This document shows, in pieces, positions 41,254-49,383 of a stretch of DNA of 64,000 nt. Location: assembly GCF_000214825.1 (NCBI RefSeq), contig NC_015581.1:868001-932000 (forward strand), read 5' to 3'. The position numbers and the translations under genes were made by a program. Each line of letters opens with the position of its first letter. Within the stretch, counting starts at the first letter, position 1. The notes beneath the pieces were generated by a model. The model was given only the letters and a program-made list of their open reading frames with translations, had not been told where the DNA came from and did not search any database. Source of the stretch: Thiomicrospira cyclica ALM1. Lineage in GTDB: Bacteria; Pseudomonadota; Gammaproteobacteria; Thiomicrospirales; Thiomicrospiraceae.

Positions 41254-42252
41254 TTAACGTAAACCAATGAAATGATTGGATAAATGTAACGCGGTTTCAG
41301 AGACTAAATCACCAAGGAGATGCTCCACAAACCCTTTTTGTGCTTCATAACGGCGTACTTGTTTGACACCAACGATATCGCGGACGACAAAGCCCAGATC
41401 GCCTAAACCATCAATCAAGCCCAGTTCAACAGCTTCATCACCGAGCCAAACTAAGCCTGAGAAAAGCAGCGGGTCATCACTTAAGCGATCACCACGCCCC
41501 TGTTGAACGACTTCAATAAATTGCTGGTGAGTGCGCTCAAGTACCCGATCTTTAAAAAACTGCTTGGCCGCTGGATCTTCTTCACCAAAGGGATTGATAA
41601 AAGTTTTGAACTCACCGGCCGTCATCGAGCGGTTTTCAACACCCAACTTATCCATAAGTTCGGTGAAGCCAAAACTATCAAAGCGAACCCCAATGGAGCC
41701 AATAATAGACCCTTTGTTGGCAAAGATTTGATCCGCAGCAGCAGCAATATAATAACAACCTGATGCACATAAGTCTTCTGCCACCACGTAAACCGGTTTA
41801 TTGTGCAGTTCTTTTAGGCGAGTAATTTCATCATTAATCAATGCCGACTGCACCGGGCTGCCACCGGGTGAGTTCATGTGGATGACCACCGCGACGGCAT
41901 TGCGGTCTTCGAAGGCATCGCGTAGCAGAGGATTAATGGTGCTGGCACTGGTGCGACTATTGGGCATGATTGAACCTTGAATCGATACGAGTGCGGCATG
42001 ACTACCGCTGCTGGTTGATTTGCCTGGCCCGTTCAAAAATCCAACCAGCATTACAATCGAAACTGTAATGTAGAGAACCACCGCAATTTTGAGCGTATTG
42101 GTCCAGCGGCGCGACCACTTTTCTTGCTTAACATAAGCATCGGCCGCATTGGCTAAACGGTCTAAAGCGTTAGTTGAAAGTGTGGCTGACTGGGCAGGTT
42201 GTCCAGGGTTTTCAACTGGCTTGTTTTCTGTCCAAGGGTTATTAGAATCCAT
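41254..42252 (-). CDS. sppA: S49-family signal peptide peptidase (SppA type)
   Basis: 332 residues with one membrane anchor ('TLKIAVVLYITVSIVMLVGF', about 48-67). The Ser-Lys dyad is visible: serine in 'EDLCASGCYYIAAAADQI' and lysine in 'MTAGEFKTFINPFGEE'. It corresponds to the short, single-domain SppA form that degrades leftover signal peptides at the inner membrane. It is divergent from uvrC with 69 bp between starts. Confidence 0.9.
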   Translation of the reverse strand: MDSNNPWTENKPVENPGQPAQSATLSTNALDRLANAADAYVKQEKWSRRWTNTLKIAVVLYITVSIVMLVGFLNGPGKSTSSGSHAALVSIQGSIMPNSRTSASTINPLLRDAFEDRNAVAVVIHMNSPGGSPVQSALINDEITRLKELHNKPVYVVAEDLCASGCYYIAAAADQIFANKGSIIGSIGVRFDSFGFTELMDKLGVENRSMTAGEFKTFINPFGEEDPAAKQFFKDRVLERTHQQFIEVVQQGRGDRLSDDPLLFSGLVWLGDEAVELGLIDGLGDLGFVVRDIVGVKQVRRYEAQKGFVEHLLGDLVSETALHLSNHFIGLR

Positions 42253-42321
42253 TCTTACCTCAAATTTTTTGCGACTGGCGTATAATTCAAAGCCTGTATT
42301 CTAACCCGTTTTAGTAGGCCT

Positions 42322-44169
42322 ATGTCGGATCAATTTAAGGATCAATTAAAGTTTGATGTGAGCGCGTTTTTAGCGAATTTAACCGAGCGGCCGGGCGTTT
42401 ATCAAATGCATAATGACCAAGACGAGGTGATTTATGTCGGTAAAGCCAAGAATCTTAAGCGCCGTGTGTCGAGTTATTTTGTTAAAAATCATGATGCGAT
42501 TAAAACGCAGGCGATGGTGGCGCAGGTGGCACGTATTAGCGTCACGGTTACCGATACCGAATCGGAAGCGTTAATTTTAGAAAACACCTTAATTAAACGC
42601 CTCAATCCACGCTATAACGTGTTATTTCGTGATGATAAGTCTTATCCCTATCTCTTTGTTTCAACAGGAAAAGATTATCCGGCACTGAGTTTTCACCGTG
42701 GTGCTAAACGCCGGGTAGGACGTTATTTTGGCCCCTTTCCCAATGCCGGCGCAGTGCATCAAACCCTGCAATCCTTGCAAAAAATATTTCCGGTGCGTCA
42801 ATGTGCGGAAAGCGTTTTTAAACATCGTTCGCGTCCGTGTTTGCAATATCAAATCAAGCGATGCTCTGGCCCTTGTGTCGGCTTAGTTAGTCAACAGGAT
42901 TATGCCCAAGACGTTCGGTTAACGCTGCTGTTTTTAGAAGGAAAAAGTTTTGATGTGATTGAAGAGCTGGGTCAGCAGATGCAAGCGGCTTCGGATGCAT
43001 TAGACTTTGAAAAAGCCGCCTTGTTACGTGATCGCATTTCGGCGTTACGCACCATTCAAAGTCAACATCTGATTAATCAACCAGGGTCGCAAGATTTAGA
43101 TGTGATTGCGGTGCAAGCGCGCAATCACCAGGCCTGCGTCACGTTGATGATGTATCGTGGCGGCCATTTGTGGGGCGGTGAAAACTATTTCCCCAAATTT
43201 AAATATGCCGATGATAACAATTTGGCTGAAACGATGAGTGCGTTTATTTCACAGCATTATGAGGGTCATCCGATTCCTAAAACGCTCTTGATTAGCCATG
43301 AGATTGCTGACCAGGCCTGGTTACAAGAATGGTTGAGTCAGAAAAAACAGCAAGCGGTTACCATCAAACAAGCGGGGCAGTCCACATCGAAAGGTTTGGT
43401 GCAATTGGCATTAAGCAATGGTGAATCGGCCTTAAAACAGCATTTATCACAAAAAGCCAGTCAGTGGGATAGGGTCGTGGCCTTGCAGGATGCCTTGAAT
43501 CTCGTCCAACCGCCCAAATATATGGAATGCTTTGATATCAGCCACACCATGGGCGAACAAACCGTCGCCAGTTGTGTCGTATTTGTTGATGGTGTGCCTG
43601 CATCGCAAGCCTATCGCAAGTTTAATGTCAGCGGTATTACCGGTGGCGATGACTATGCTGCGATGCATCAAGCTTTAACGCGTCGATATACGCGGTTAAA
43701 AACCGAACAGCAACCGTTACCCGACTTGGTGATTGTGGATGGGGGTAAAGGGCAGTTAACCCAGGCGATTGCGGTGTTGCGTGAGTTGGAACTGGATCAG
43801 TTGCCGCTGGTGTCGGTCGCCAAAGGCGAAGGGCGCAAGGCTGGGCTAGAAATTCTTTATACGCCGCATAACCTTGATGGCATTGATTTAGAACCAGATG
43901 ACATCGCGCTTCATCTGATAAACCATATCCGCGATGAGGCGCACCGCTTTGCGATTACCGGCCATCGCCAACGCCGCCAAAAAGCCCAAACCCATTCGCA
44001 GCTCGAAGACATTCCTGGCGTTGGTCCTAAAACGCGCAAATTATTACTGACCCATTTTGGTGGTTTAGCGCAGGTTAAAAATGCGGCGGCCTCGGAACTT
44101 GCAAAAGTAAAGGGCATTAGCCCGAGTTTAGCGCAAAAAATTTATGACTTTTTTCATGGTGAATTATGA
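42322..44169 (+). CDS. uvrC: Excinuclease ABC subunit C
   Basis: 615 residues. N-terminal GIY-YIG nuclease ('RPGVYQMHNDQDEVIYVGKA'), Cys-containing linker, UvrBC domain near 200-235, RNase H-like second nuclease ('MECFDISHTMGEQTVASCVV', 'LPDLVIVDGGKGQL') and a tandem helix-hairpin-helix at the end ('LEDIPGVGPKTRKLLLTHFG'). It makes both incisions in nucleotide excision repair. It overlaps the DUF1415 gene by 4 bp. Confidence 0.97.
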   Translation: MSDQFKDQLKFDVSAFLANLTERPGVYQMHNDQDEVIYVGKAKNLKRRVSSYFVKNHDAIKTQAMVAQVARISVTVTDTESEALILENTLIKRLNPRYNVLFRDDKSYPYLFVSTGKDYPALSFHRGAKRRVGRYFGPFPNAGAVHQTLQSLQKIFPVRQCAESVFKHRSRPCLQYQIKRCSGPCVGLVSQQDYAQDVRLTLLFLEGKSFDVIEELGQQMQAASDALDFEKAALLRDRISALRTIQSQHLINQPGSQDLDVIAVQARNHQACVTLMMYRGGHLWGGENYFPKFKYADDNNLAETMSAFISQHYEGHPIPKTLLISHEIADQAWLQEWLSQKKQQAVTIKQAGQSTSKGLVQLALSNGESALKQHLSQKASQWDRVVALQDALNLVQPPKYMECFDISHTMGEQTVASCVVFVDGVPASQAYRKFNVSGITGGDDYAAMHQALTRRYTRLKTEQQPLPDLVIVDGGKGQLTQAIAVLRELELDQLPLVSVAKGEGRKAGLEILYTPHNLDGIDLEPDDIALHLINHIRDEAHRFAITGHRQRRQKAQTHSQLEDIPGVGPKTRKLLLTHFGGLAQVKNAAASELAKVKGISPSLAQKIYDFFHGEL

Positions 44170-44738
44170 CCGACACAACAACCTCTATGCCCGCAGTAGA
44201 ACAGCAGGCTATCCTACAAGCCACGCAAAAATGGTTGCAAACCATCGTGATAGGGCTTAATTTTTGTCCTTTTGCCCAGCGCGAATTTGATGCCAATCGC
44301 ATTCACTATGCTATAACGGATCACCGTAAAACCGAAGACGTTCTGGCCGCTTTACAAGTCGAATGGCAACGCCTAGATCAGCAATCTGATATTGCTACGA
44401 CTTTGCTGGTGTTGCCTTATGGTTTTGAAGGGTTTTGGGATTATTTAGATCTGGTAGATATGGCGGAACAGCTATTAGTGATGGATGGGTATGAAGGTAT
44501 TTATCAGGTGGCCAGTTTTCATCCAGATTATTGTTTTGCCGATGCCGACGAGCAAGATCCAGCCAACTTTACCAATCGGTCACCTTACCCCATGTTGCAC
44601 ATTCTTCGCGAAGACCAACTCAGTCAAGCCCTAGACCATCACCCTGATCCCGAGGCGATACCGGCTACTAATATGGCAAAGGCCCGCGCGATGGGCTACC
44701 AACAACTGGAAACCTTGAGACTCGCATGCTTCAAATAA
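44166..44738 (+). CDS. DUF1415 protein
   Basis: 190 residues with the family pattern 'TQKWLQTIVIGLNFCPFA' and 'SFHPDYCFADADEQDPANF', 'NRSPYPMLHILRED'. The conserved Cys, His and Asp residues look like an active or metal site, but the function is not known. It overlaps uvrC by 4 bp and the MOSC gene by 13 bp, so the three form one operon. Confidence 0.88.
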   Translation: MTDTTTSMPAVEQQAILQATQKWLQTIVIGLNFCPFAQREFDANRIHYAITDHRKTEDVLAALQVEWQRLDQQSDIATTLLVLPYGFEGFWDYLDLVDMAEQLLVMDGYEGIYQVASFHPDYCFADADEQDPANFTNRSPYPMLHILREDQLSQALDHHPDPEAIPATNMAKARAMGYQQLETLRLACFK

Positions 44739-45655
44739 CCGAGATTTGGCGGTATCCCATTAAATCCTGCCGGGGTTTTCAGGTGGAGCAGGCCTGGTTA
44801 GATAGCCGGGGTTTAGTGGGTGACCGTCGTTGGATGCTCATTGATGCCAAAGGGCGCATGCTCACCCAGAGGCAATATCACAAGTTAGCCTTGGTAGAGG
44901 TCACCGAAGTAGCGTTGCAACACTCGCTGCCACAACCTGTAAAACCAGACCTGCTGCCCTTAAGCGTTAAGGCACCGGGAATGCCCGAATTAATCGTAAA
45001 TCCGTTGACGCAACAACAGCGATCAAGTTCACCATTACGTAGGGTACAAATTTGGCAGGACACCTGCCATGCCTGCTTAGCGGAGGATTCAGCGCATCAA
45101 TGGTTTAGCAAATATTTAGCTCAACCTACTTGGTTAGTAGAGCAACCTAATACGATGCAACGACCCATTGACCCGAATTATGCCTCACTCGATGCCGAGG
45201 GACACTATCAGCAGGTGGCGTTTAGTGATGGGTTTCCCTTGCTATTAATATCCCAAGAGAGTTTAGATGATTTAAATGACCGCATTAGCCACGCTAAACA
45301 TGCCGCATCAATTGCGATGGCCAGTTTTCGCCCCAATTTGGTGATAGGTGGTTGTGATGCCTATGCCGAAGACCAGGCCAGGCAATTAATTATTCAAGGT
45401 GACAATTTGCAGTCGTTTAATATTGTAAAGCCCTGCTCGCGCTGTGTCATACCGAGCATTAATCTCAGGACGGGGCAGATTCAGCAAGAACCTACGCGCA
45501 CCTTAAAAACATATCGCCAAGGTGTTCATGGTGACCGAAATGATCCGCAAATTTATTTTGGTCAAAACCTGTTACTAGGGCACACACTATTAACGCAAAC
45601 CAAACTATACCCACAACCTATTCACGTGGGTAGCCGGGCAGAATTGCGTGAGTAG
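44726..45655 (+). CDS. MOSC-domain protein, YcbX-like
   Basis: 309 residues. An N-terminal MOSC beta-barrel ('IWRYPIKSCRGFQVEQAWLD', 'GDRRWMLIDAKGRMLTQR') and a C-terminal MOSC domain with 'FRPNLVIGG' and the molybdenum-binding cysteine in 'VKPCSRCVIPSI'. YcbX reduces N-hydroxylated bases using the Moco; its C-terminal 2Fe-2S ferredoxin domain (full length 369) is missing here, so an external electron donor would be required. Cytoplasmic. Confidence 0.88.
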   Translation: MLQITEIWRYPIKSCRGFQVEQAWLDSRGLVGDRRWMLIDAKGRMLTQRQYHKLALVEVTEVALQHSLPQPVKPDLLPLSVKAPGMPELIVNPLTQQQRSSSPLRRVQIWQDTCHACLAEDSAHQWFSKYLAQPTWLVEQPNTMQRPIDPNYASLDAEGHYQQVAFSDGFPLLLISQESLDDLNDRISHAKHAASIAMASFRPNLVIGGCDAYAEDQARQLIIQGDNLQSFNIVKPCSRCVIPSINLRTGQIQQEPTRTLKTYRQGVHGDRNDPQIYFGQNLLLGHTLLTQTKLYPQPIHVGSRAELRE

Positions 45656-45739
45656 CTTTCAAAGCAGCAATCTTAAGTGCGTTTAGCCCGCGATGGTGCT
45701 AAAATTTTGCTTATTACAGAAAGGTAAATTGAGCACGCT

Positions 45740-46294
45740 ATGAAACTGCAAGATCTCCCCATGAGCATTACCTGGCTTAGGGTCGCGTTAATTCCGCTCT
45801 TTGTATTGATTTATTACTTGCCATTTGAAGGCGCGCGATTGGTTGCCATGTTGGTGTTTGTGATCGCTGCGTTAACCGATTGGCTCGATGGCTACTTAGC
45901 GCGCCGTTTAGATGCAACCACTCGTTTTGGGGCGTTTTTAGATCCCGTAGCTGACAAGCTCATAGTTGCTGTCGCACTCGTTATGGTCGCGGTGGAGTAC
46001 CAGGACTTATTGATTACCCTAGCCGCGATTGTGATTATTGTGCGTGAGGTGGCGGTTTCGGCATTGCGTGAATGGATGGCGCAACAAAAGCTGAGTAATG
46101 TGGTGGCAGTATCGACTATTGGCAAATATAAAACCACCTTTCAGCTGGTCGCCTTAGCCATGCTCATTTATGGCGGAACCTTATTTGGCGTACCTTGGGG
46201 TACCATTGGGTTTGGTTTATTGATCATCGCCGCCTTATTAACCCTTTGGTCTTTCGTGCAATATAGCATCGCTGCTTGGCCAAGATTAAAATAA
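45740..46294 (+). CDS. pgsA: Phosphatidylglycerophosphate synthase
   Basis: 184 residues with five or six membrane segments and the CDP-alcohol phosphotransferase motif 'LTDWLDGYLARRLDATTRFGAFLDPVADK' type (D-G-x2-A-R-x8-G-x3-D-x3-D), about 46-74. It makes phosphatidylglycerophosphate from CDP-diacylglycerol at the inner membrane. The uvrC-to-pgsA neighbourhood followed by Gly-Cys-Leu tRNA genes is a conserved gammaproteobacterial arrangement. Confidence 0.95.
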   Translation: MKLQDLPMSITWLRVALIPLFVLIYYLPFEGARLVAMLVFVIAALTDWLDGYLARRLDATTRFGAFLDPVADKLIVAVALVMVAVEYQDLLITLAAIVIIVREVAVSALREWMAQQKLSNVVAVSTIGKYKTTFQLVALAMLIYGGTLFGVPWGTIGFGLLIIAALLTLWSFVQYSIAAWPRLK

Positions 46295-46349
46295 AACCAT
46301 AGCTTGTTAAAAGTGGTCCAAATTTTGACATAAAGCTGCAAAATAACGC

Positions 46350-46377
46350 TTGACCTTTAATAGCCAGCCCCTATAAT
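46350..46377 (+). promoter_or_regulatory. Promoter of the Gly-Cys-Leu tRNA cluster
   Basis: TTGACC (46350-46355), 16 bp, TATAAT (46372-46377), 12 bp before tRNA-Gly. Nearly identical in layout to the promoter at 34011. Confidence 0.85.
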
Positions 46378-46389
46378 ACGCACCGAAGC

Positions 46390-46465
<76 letters not shown>

Positions 46466-46470
46466 AATAT

Positions 46471-46544
46471 GGCTGAGTGGTAGAATGGCTATACAGCGGA
46501 TTGCAAATCCGTGGATCTCGGTTCGATTCCGGGCTCAGCCTCCA
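46471..46544 (+). tRNA. tRNA-Cys(GCA)
   Basis: 74 nt, CCA encoded. Acceptor GGCTGAG/CTCAGCC, anticodon loop GGATTGCAAATCC with GCA, T arm TCGGTTCGATTCCGG. Confidence 0.93.
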
Positions 46545-46587
46545 TACCCAAAACAGCTTCAAATAACGTTTTAAAAGCAAGTCATCT

Positions 46588-46674
46588 GCCCAGGTGGCGA
46601 AATTGGTAGACGCAAGGGACTTAAAATCCCTCGCCTGAAAGGGCGTGCCGGTTCGATTCCGGCCCTGGGCACCA
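46588..46674 (+). tRNA. tRNA-Leu(TAA), integration target
   Basis: 87 nt, CCA encoded. Acceptor GCCCAGG/CCTGGGC, anticodon TAA in GGGACTTAAAATCCC, long variable arm CGCC-TGAAA-GGCG. The 3' half from the anticodon loop on is repeated at 53972-54027, so after integration the functional gene is a hybrid of chromosomal 5' half and island-supplied 3' half. Confidence 0.95.
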
Positions 46675-46675
46675 T
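46619..46675 (+). repeat. attL (17-bp core plus imperfect extension)
   Basis: Core ACTTAAAATCCCTCGCC begins in the anticodon loop of tRNA-Leu. The following 40 bp match attR except for four substitutions in the variable and T arms. Confidence 0.88.
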
Positions 46676-46756
46676 TATAAGTTATTGATTTATCACGTTA
46701 TTCTAGTAGTTTGAAGTAGTGTTCAAAACCACATAGAAAACGCGGATATTAAGCAA

Positions 46757-46774
46757 GTATGCAACCAGTATGCA
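46757..46774 (+). promoter_or_regulatory. Paired GTATGCA boxes near attL
   Basis: GTATGCA at 46757-46763 and 46768-46774, 11 bp apart. The same pair occurs twice near attR and once before the terminase operon. Position between the attachment core and the integrase gene suggests integrase arm-type or excisionase sites. Confidence 0.65.
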
Positions 46775-46811
46775 CTTGGTTTTTTAGCCGCCCTTAATTG
46801 GGGATAGAAAA

Positions 46812-47921
46812 ATGACGACTTCAAACGGTACTATTACACCGAGAAAATCAAAACACACCACTCGCTTTAATGCTCAAAAGCAGTATAAAGGCATTCGCTA
46901 TTCTAAATTATTTGATACAAAAGCAGACGCTCAAGAATGGCTAGATGATTTAAGCTATTTAGGTGCAACTGATTCCGCTGGAAATCCTACCCGCAAAGCT
47001 AAAGCCGCTCAAATGATTATTGACGAAATAGATCAGCAACGAGCGCGAAACATTACACCGACATTAAAAGACTGTATTAATATTTTTGCTAGAGAATCAA
47101 ACACCGCTAGCGTGGATAAGTATGCTGTCCAGTTAGGCCGCTTTTCTGAGTTGTTACTCAAGCCAATTAACGAGATCACACGCCTGGACTTTGAGTTAGA
47201 GATTAGACGCATTAGACGCGAGCGCAAATTAACACCAAGCACCGCTAACCGCTATCAAGCCGCCTTTTCATCTTTATTCAAATTCCTAGCCGCGCATGAT
47301 GACTTTTTGCAATATGGCTTGGTTAATCCCACCAAAGACGTGCCACGCGGTAAAGAGGGCGCAGGGCGTATGCTGTTCCTAGATAAAGCAGAACAGGTGC
47401 AACTATTGCAGGCCTGCAAAGAAAGCGGCTGGAGCGGCTTATATTTGCTTGTTTATATGCTTTTGCTGACTGGTTCAAGACGAAATGAAATAGCCCGGTT
47501 ACGCTGGGAAAATGTGGACTTAAAAGAGGGGATTATTAATCTAGTCGGAACTAAAAACGGTACAGATCACGCGATTAAGTTACCACCAAGCGCAATAACG
47601 ATGCTCAAGCAATGGAAACTGAGCCAGCCTGTATCACATTGGGTATTTCAGCATAGAACCGACCCGCGCCGCCCTATGACCAATTTTGACCACTATTGGC
47701 GTGAAGCAAAAAGAGCGGCTAAAATGCCAGAGGATTTACGCGTACACGATTTAAGACACACCACCGCAAGCACCATGCTAGCCGATGGCTACACGCTAGA
47801 GCAGATCAAAGCAACGCTAAACCATAAAAGCGTAATGATGACCAATCGCTATGCACACGCTTTAGGCATAACTGACACCGTGGCCAGCCGCGACATTGAT
47901 TTTTTACAAGGGGCTATGTGA
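46812..47921 (+). CDS. int: Tyrosine-family site-specific integrase
   Basis: 369 residues. N-terminal arm-binding-like domain (about 15-60), core-binding SAM-like domain (80-175) and a catalytic domain with R223 ('TGSRRNEIARLRW'), K248 ('TKNGTDHAI'), H312 and R315 ('HDLRHT'), H338 ('LNHKS') and nucleophile Y347 ('TNRYAHA'). 'LNH' replaces the common 'LGH'. It starts 137 bp after the end of tRNA-Leu, the usual position for an integrase that uses the tRNA 3' half. GGGGA precedes the ATG. The only CAGGCCTG octamer of the island (47409) is here. Confidence 0.95.
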   Translation: MTTSNGTITPRKSKHTTRFNAQKQYKGIRYSKLFDTKADAQEWLDDLSYLGATDSAGNPTRKAKAAQMIIDEIDQQRARNITPTLKDCINIFARESNTASVDKYAVQLGRFSELLLKPINEITRLDFELEIRRIRRERKLTPSTANRYQAAFSSLFKFLAAHDDFLQYGLVNPTKDVPRGKEGAGRMLFLDKAEQVQLLQACKESGWSGLYLLVYMLLLTGSRRNEIARLRWENVDLKEGIINLVGTKNGTDHAIKLPPSAITMLKQWKLSQPVSHWVFQHRTDPRRPMTNFDHYWREAKRAAKMPEDLRVHDLRHTTASTMLADGYTLEQIKATLNHKSVMMTNRYAHALGITDTVASRDIDFLQGAM

Positions 47922-48436
47922 TGAATAATAAGACGCTTGATTATCTCAAAAATCATACGCTAATCAAAAAAGCCATAAAAGACACCGGGCTAGAGTTTCA
48001 CGACTTGCTAGGCTTTAGCGTCAAGCCGTTTATTGATGATGGCCTAGTTAGCTGGATTTATTCACCTGGTGCAGAATGTAACCCGCCTGAAAACTGGTTA
48101 GATGCTGAACCCGCGCTTATCCTTATTTGGTTTTATTCAGATCAAAGCGATTCTGAATCACTAGCTTATCAAGATGCGAGCAAGCGCCTACAGATTGCCG
48201 AACTAGGCTTGACCTATACCACAACAACCAAAGCAAGATCACAAGGCGGCAAAAGCACGGCTAAGGATAAAAAAGACGAAGCCAGTATAAGGCGTGAGAA
48301 AATAAGAGCATTATTTTTTAATGATTTTAAGGATAGGCCTGAGCGTAACAGAGCAGCGCCAATAGCCGCGCGGTTAGGTATCACAGCAAAAACAGTAAGA
48401 AGTCACATTAAAATTATAAAAGAGGAAACACACTAA
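47921..48436 (+). CDS. Island protein with C-terminal HTH
   Basis: 171 residues, not recognised. The N-terminal two thirds form an acidic globular part ('AIKDTGLEFHDLLGFSVKPF', 'EPALILIWFYSDQSDSES'); a basic linker ('KARSQGGKSTAKDKKDE') leads to a C-terminal helix-turn-helix 'AAPIAARLGITAKTVRSHIKII'. The ATG at 47921 overlaps the last base of the integrase stop codon (TGATG), so the two are translationally coupled; a GTG at 47918 is also possible. A role in controlling integrase or excision is plausible but not shown. Confidence 0.7.
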   Translation: MNNKTLDYLKNHTLIKKAIKDTGLEFHDLLGFSVKPFIDDGLVSWIYSPGAECNPPENWLDAEPALILIWFYSDQSDSESLAYQDASKRLQIAELGLTYTTTTKARSQGGKSTAKDKKDEASIRREKIRALFFNDFKDRPERNRAAPIAARLGITAKTVRSHIKIIKEETH

Positions 48437-48511
48437 GCGCACTTCTTTTTCCCTCCGTAATATCACCCCTGAACACTATTTCAAACTACTGAAAACGTAT
48501 AGGGGGCTACC

Positions 48512-48715
48512 ATGCCAAGCATAGACAACTTACAACCCATTTCACAATTTGCAGAATCATTTAGCCAGCGCTTAGGTATTAAGCCGCGAAGCTTAAAGAT
48601 GATGATTGACCGCAACCAAGACGAACTAATCCAAACCGGTGCAGTCTTTAAAACTAAAGGCAAAAGCCGCCTTATTGATTCTCAAGCTTTTATGGCTTGG
48701 TACTTGAACCATTAA
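48512..48715 (+). CDS. AlpA/excisionase-like DNA-binding protein
   Basis: 67 residues with a MerR/AlpA-style winged HTH: 'FSQRLGIKPRSLKMMIDRN' then a wing 'AVFKTKGKSRLIDSQAFMAWY'. Size and pattern fit excisionases and AlpA-type activators, which in P4- and PICI-like satellites control integrase direction or late genes. GGGGG precedes the ATG by about 8 nt. The assignment rests on pattern, not on strong identity. Confidence 0.65.
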   Translation: MPSIDNLQPISQFAESFSQRLGIKPRSLKMMIDRNQDELIQTGAVFKTKGKSRLIDSQAFMAWYLNH

Positions 48716-48724
48716 GGGGGGGGG
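48716..48724 (+). repeat. Homopolymeric G9 tract in a ribosome binding site
   Basis: Nine G residues immediately after a stop codon and 6 nt before the ATG of the next ORF. They act as the Shine-Dalgarno region and could vary in length by slippage. Confidence 0.6.
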
Positions 48725-48730
48725 TGGATT

Positions 48731-48904
48731 ATGAATATTGAACTCATTAAAACCTCAGATAATCGCGTTATCGGCGCTCAAGTTTCTCATCACCATTTAG
48801 GAAAGCATAAAGAAGAACCTGAGAAAGACTTCTTGCAACGTGTAAAACTATTTGCTGAAAATCTGGATAGATTAAAGAATGGAGGGTGTAATTATGCGAA
48901 TTAA
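48731..48904 (+). CDS. Small island protein, 57 residues
   Basis: ATG to TAA, 57 codons, preceded by the G9 tract. Starts 'MNIELIKTSDNRVIGAQVSH', then a charged region 'KHKEEPEKDF' and a predicted helix. No family is recognised. It ends 11 bp inside the next ORF. Tight packing and the ribosome binding site support expression. Confidence 0.5.
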   Translation: MNIELIKTSDNRVIGAQVSHHHLGKHKEEPEKDFLQRVKLFAENLDRLKNGGCNYAN

Positions 48905-49079
48905 TGAGAGCGCCACCGCCAAACCAGTCCGCCAAGACAAAGAAAAGCTAGCAACGCTTGATAATTATAACATTGCTCAAGAATTAAGCACATTCAAAAG
49001 CTTATTTATTGAACAATCCCACCGCTTTAGATCACTAACTAGATCAATCAAGCGCCTATCATTGGAGGTGACGAAATGA
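48894..49079 (+). CDS. Small helical island protein
   Basis: 61 residues from the ATG at 48894 (GGAGGG 7 nt upstream; an alternative ATG at 48879 contains that site). Charged and helical ('AQELSTFKSLFIEQSHRFR'), perhaps a short coiled coil. It overlaps both neighbours: 11 bp with the preceding ORF and 4 bp with the next. Function unknown. Confidence 0.5.
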   Translation: MRINESATAKPVRQDKEKLATLDNYNIAQELSTFKSLFIEQSHRFRSLTRSIKRLSLEVTK

Positions 49080-49381
49080 GCCAGGATAAAAACCTCATTC
49101 ATAGCGTCACAACCAAGCGCAAGTATAGATTTATTTCAGCACTGCTGAATAACGACCCATCAACCGCAGAATTGAGGGGCGTAGTTGGTTGTTCTAATCC
49201 ATCTGACATGGTTAGAAGTTTTAAGCGTCAAGGCTGGAAGATTTACGCGGATAGACGGAATATTAAAGACCGTGACGGCGTAACAGTAAAGCCAGCCTGG
49301 TACAGCTTAGACGAATCTCAAATCGAGATTGCCAAGCAAGCCCTAGAGCATTTTAGAACGCGACAAGGCCAAAAGGTTTAA
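49076..49381 (+). CDS. Small helix-turn-helix island protein
   Basis: 101 residues. 'STAELRGVVGCSNPSDMVRSF' looks like an HTH and 'GWKIYADRRNIKDRDGVTV' a wing. Similar short proteins occur in phage early regions, where their role is undefined. It is coupled by an ATGA overlap to the preceding gene and lies 2 bp before the iteron-bearing gene. Confidence 0.6.
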   Translation: MSQDKNLIHSVTTKRKYRFISALLNNDPSTAELRGVVGCSNPSDMVRSFKRQGWKIYADRRNIKDRDGVTVKPAWYSLDESQIEIAKQALEHFRTRQGQKV

Positions 49382-49383
49382 TT

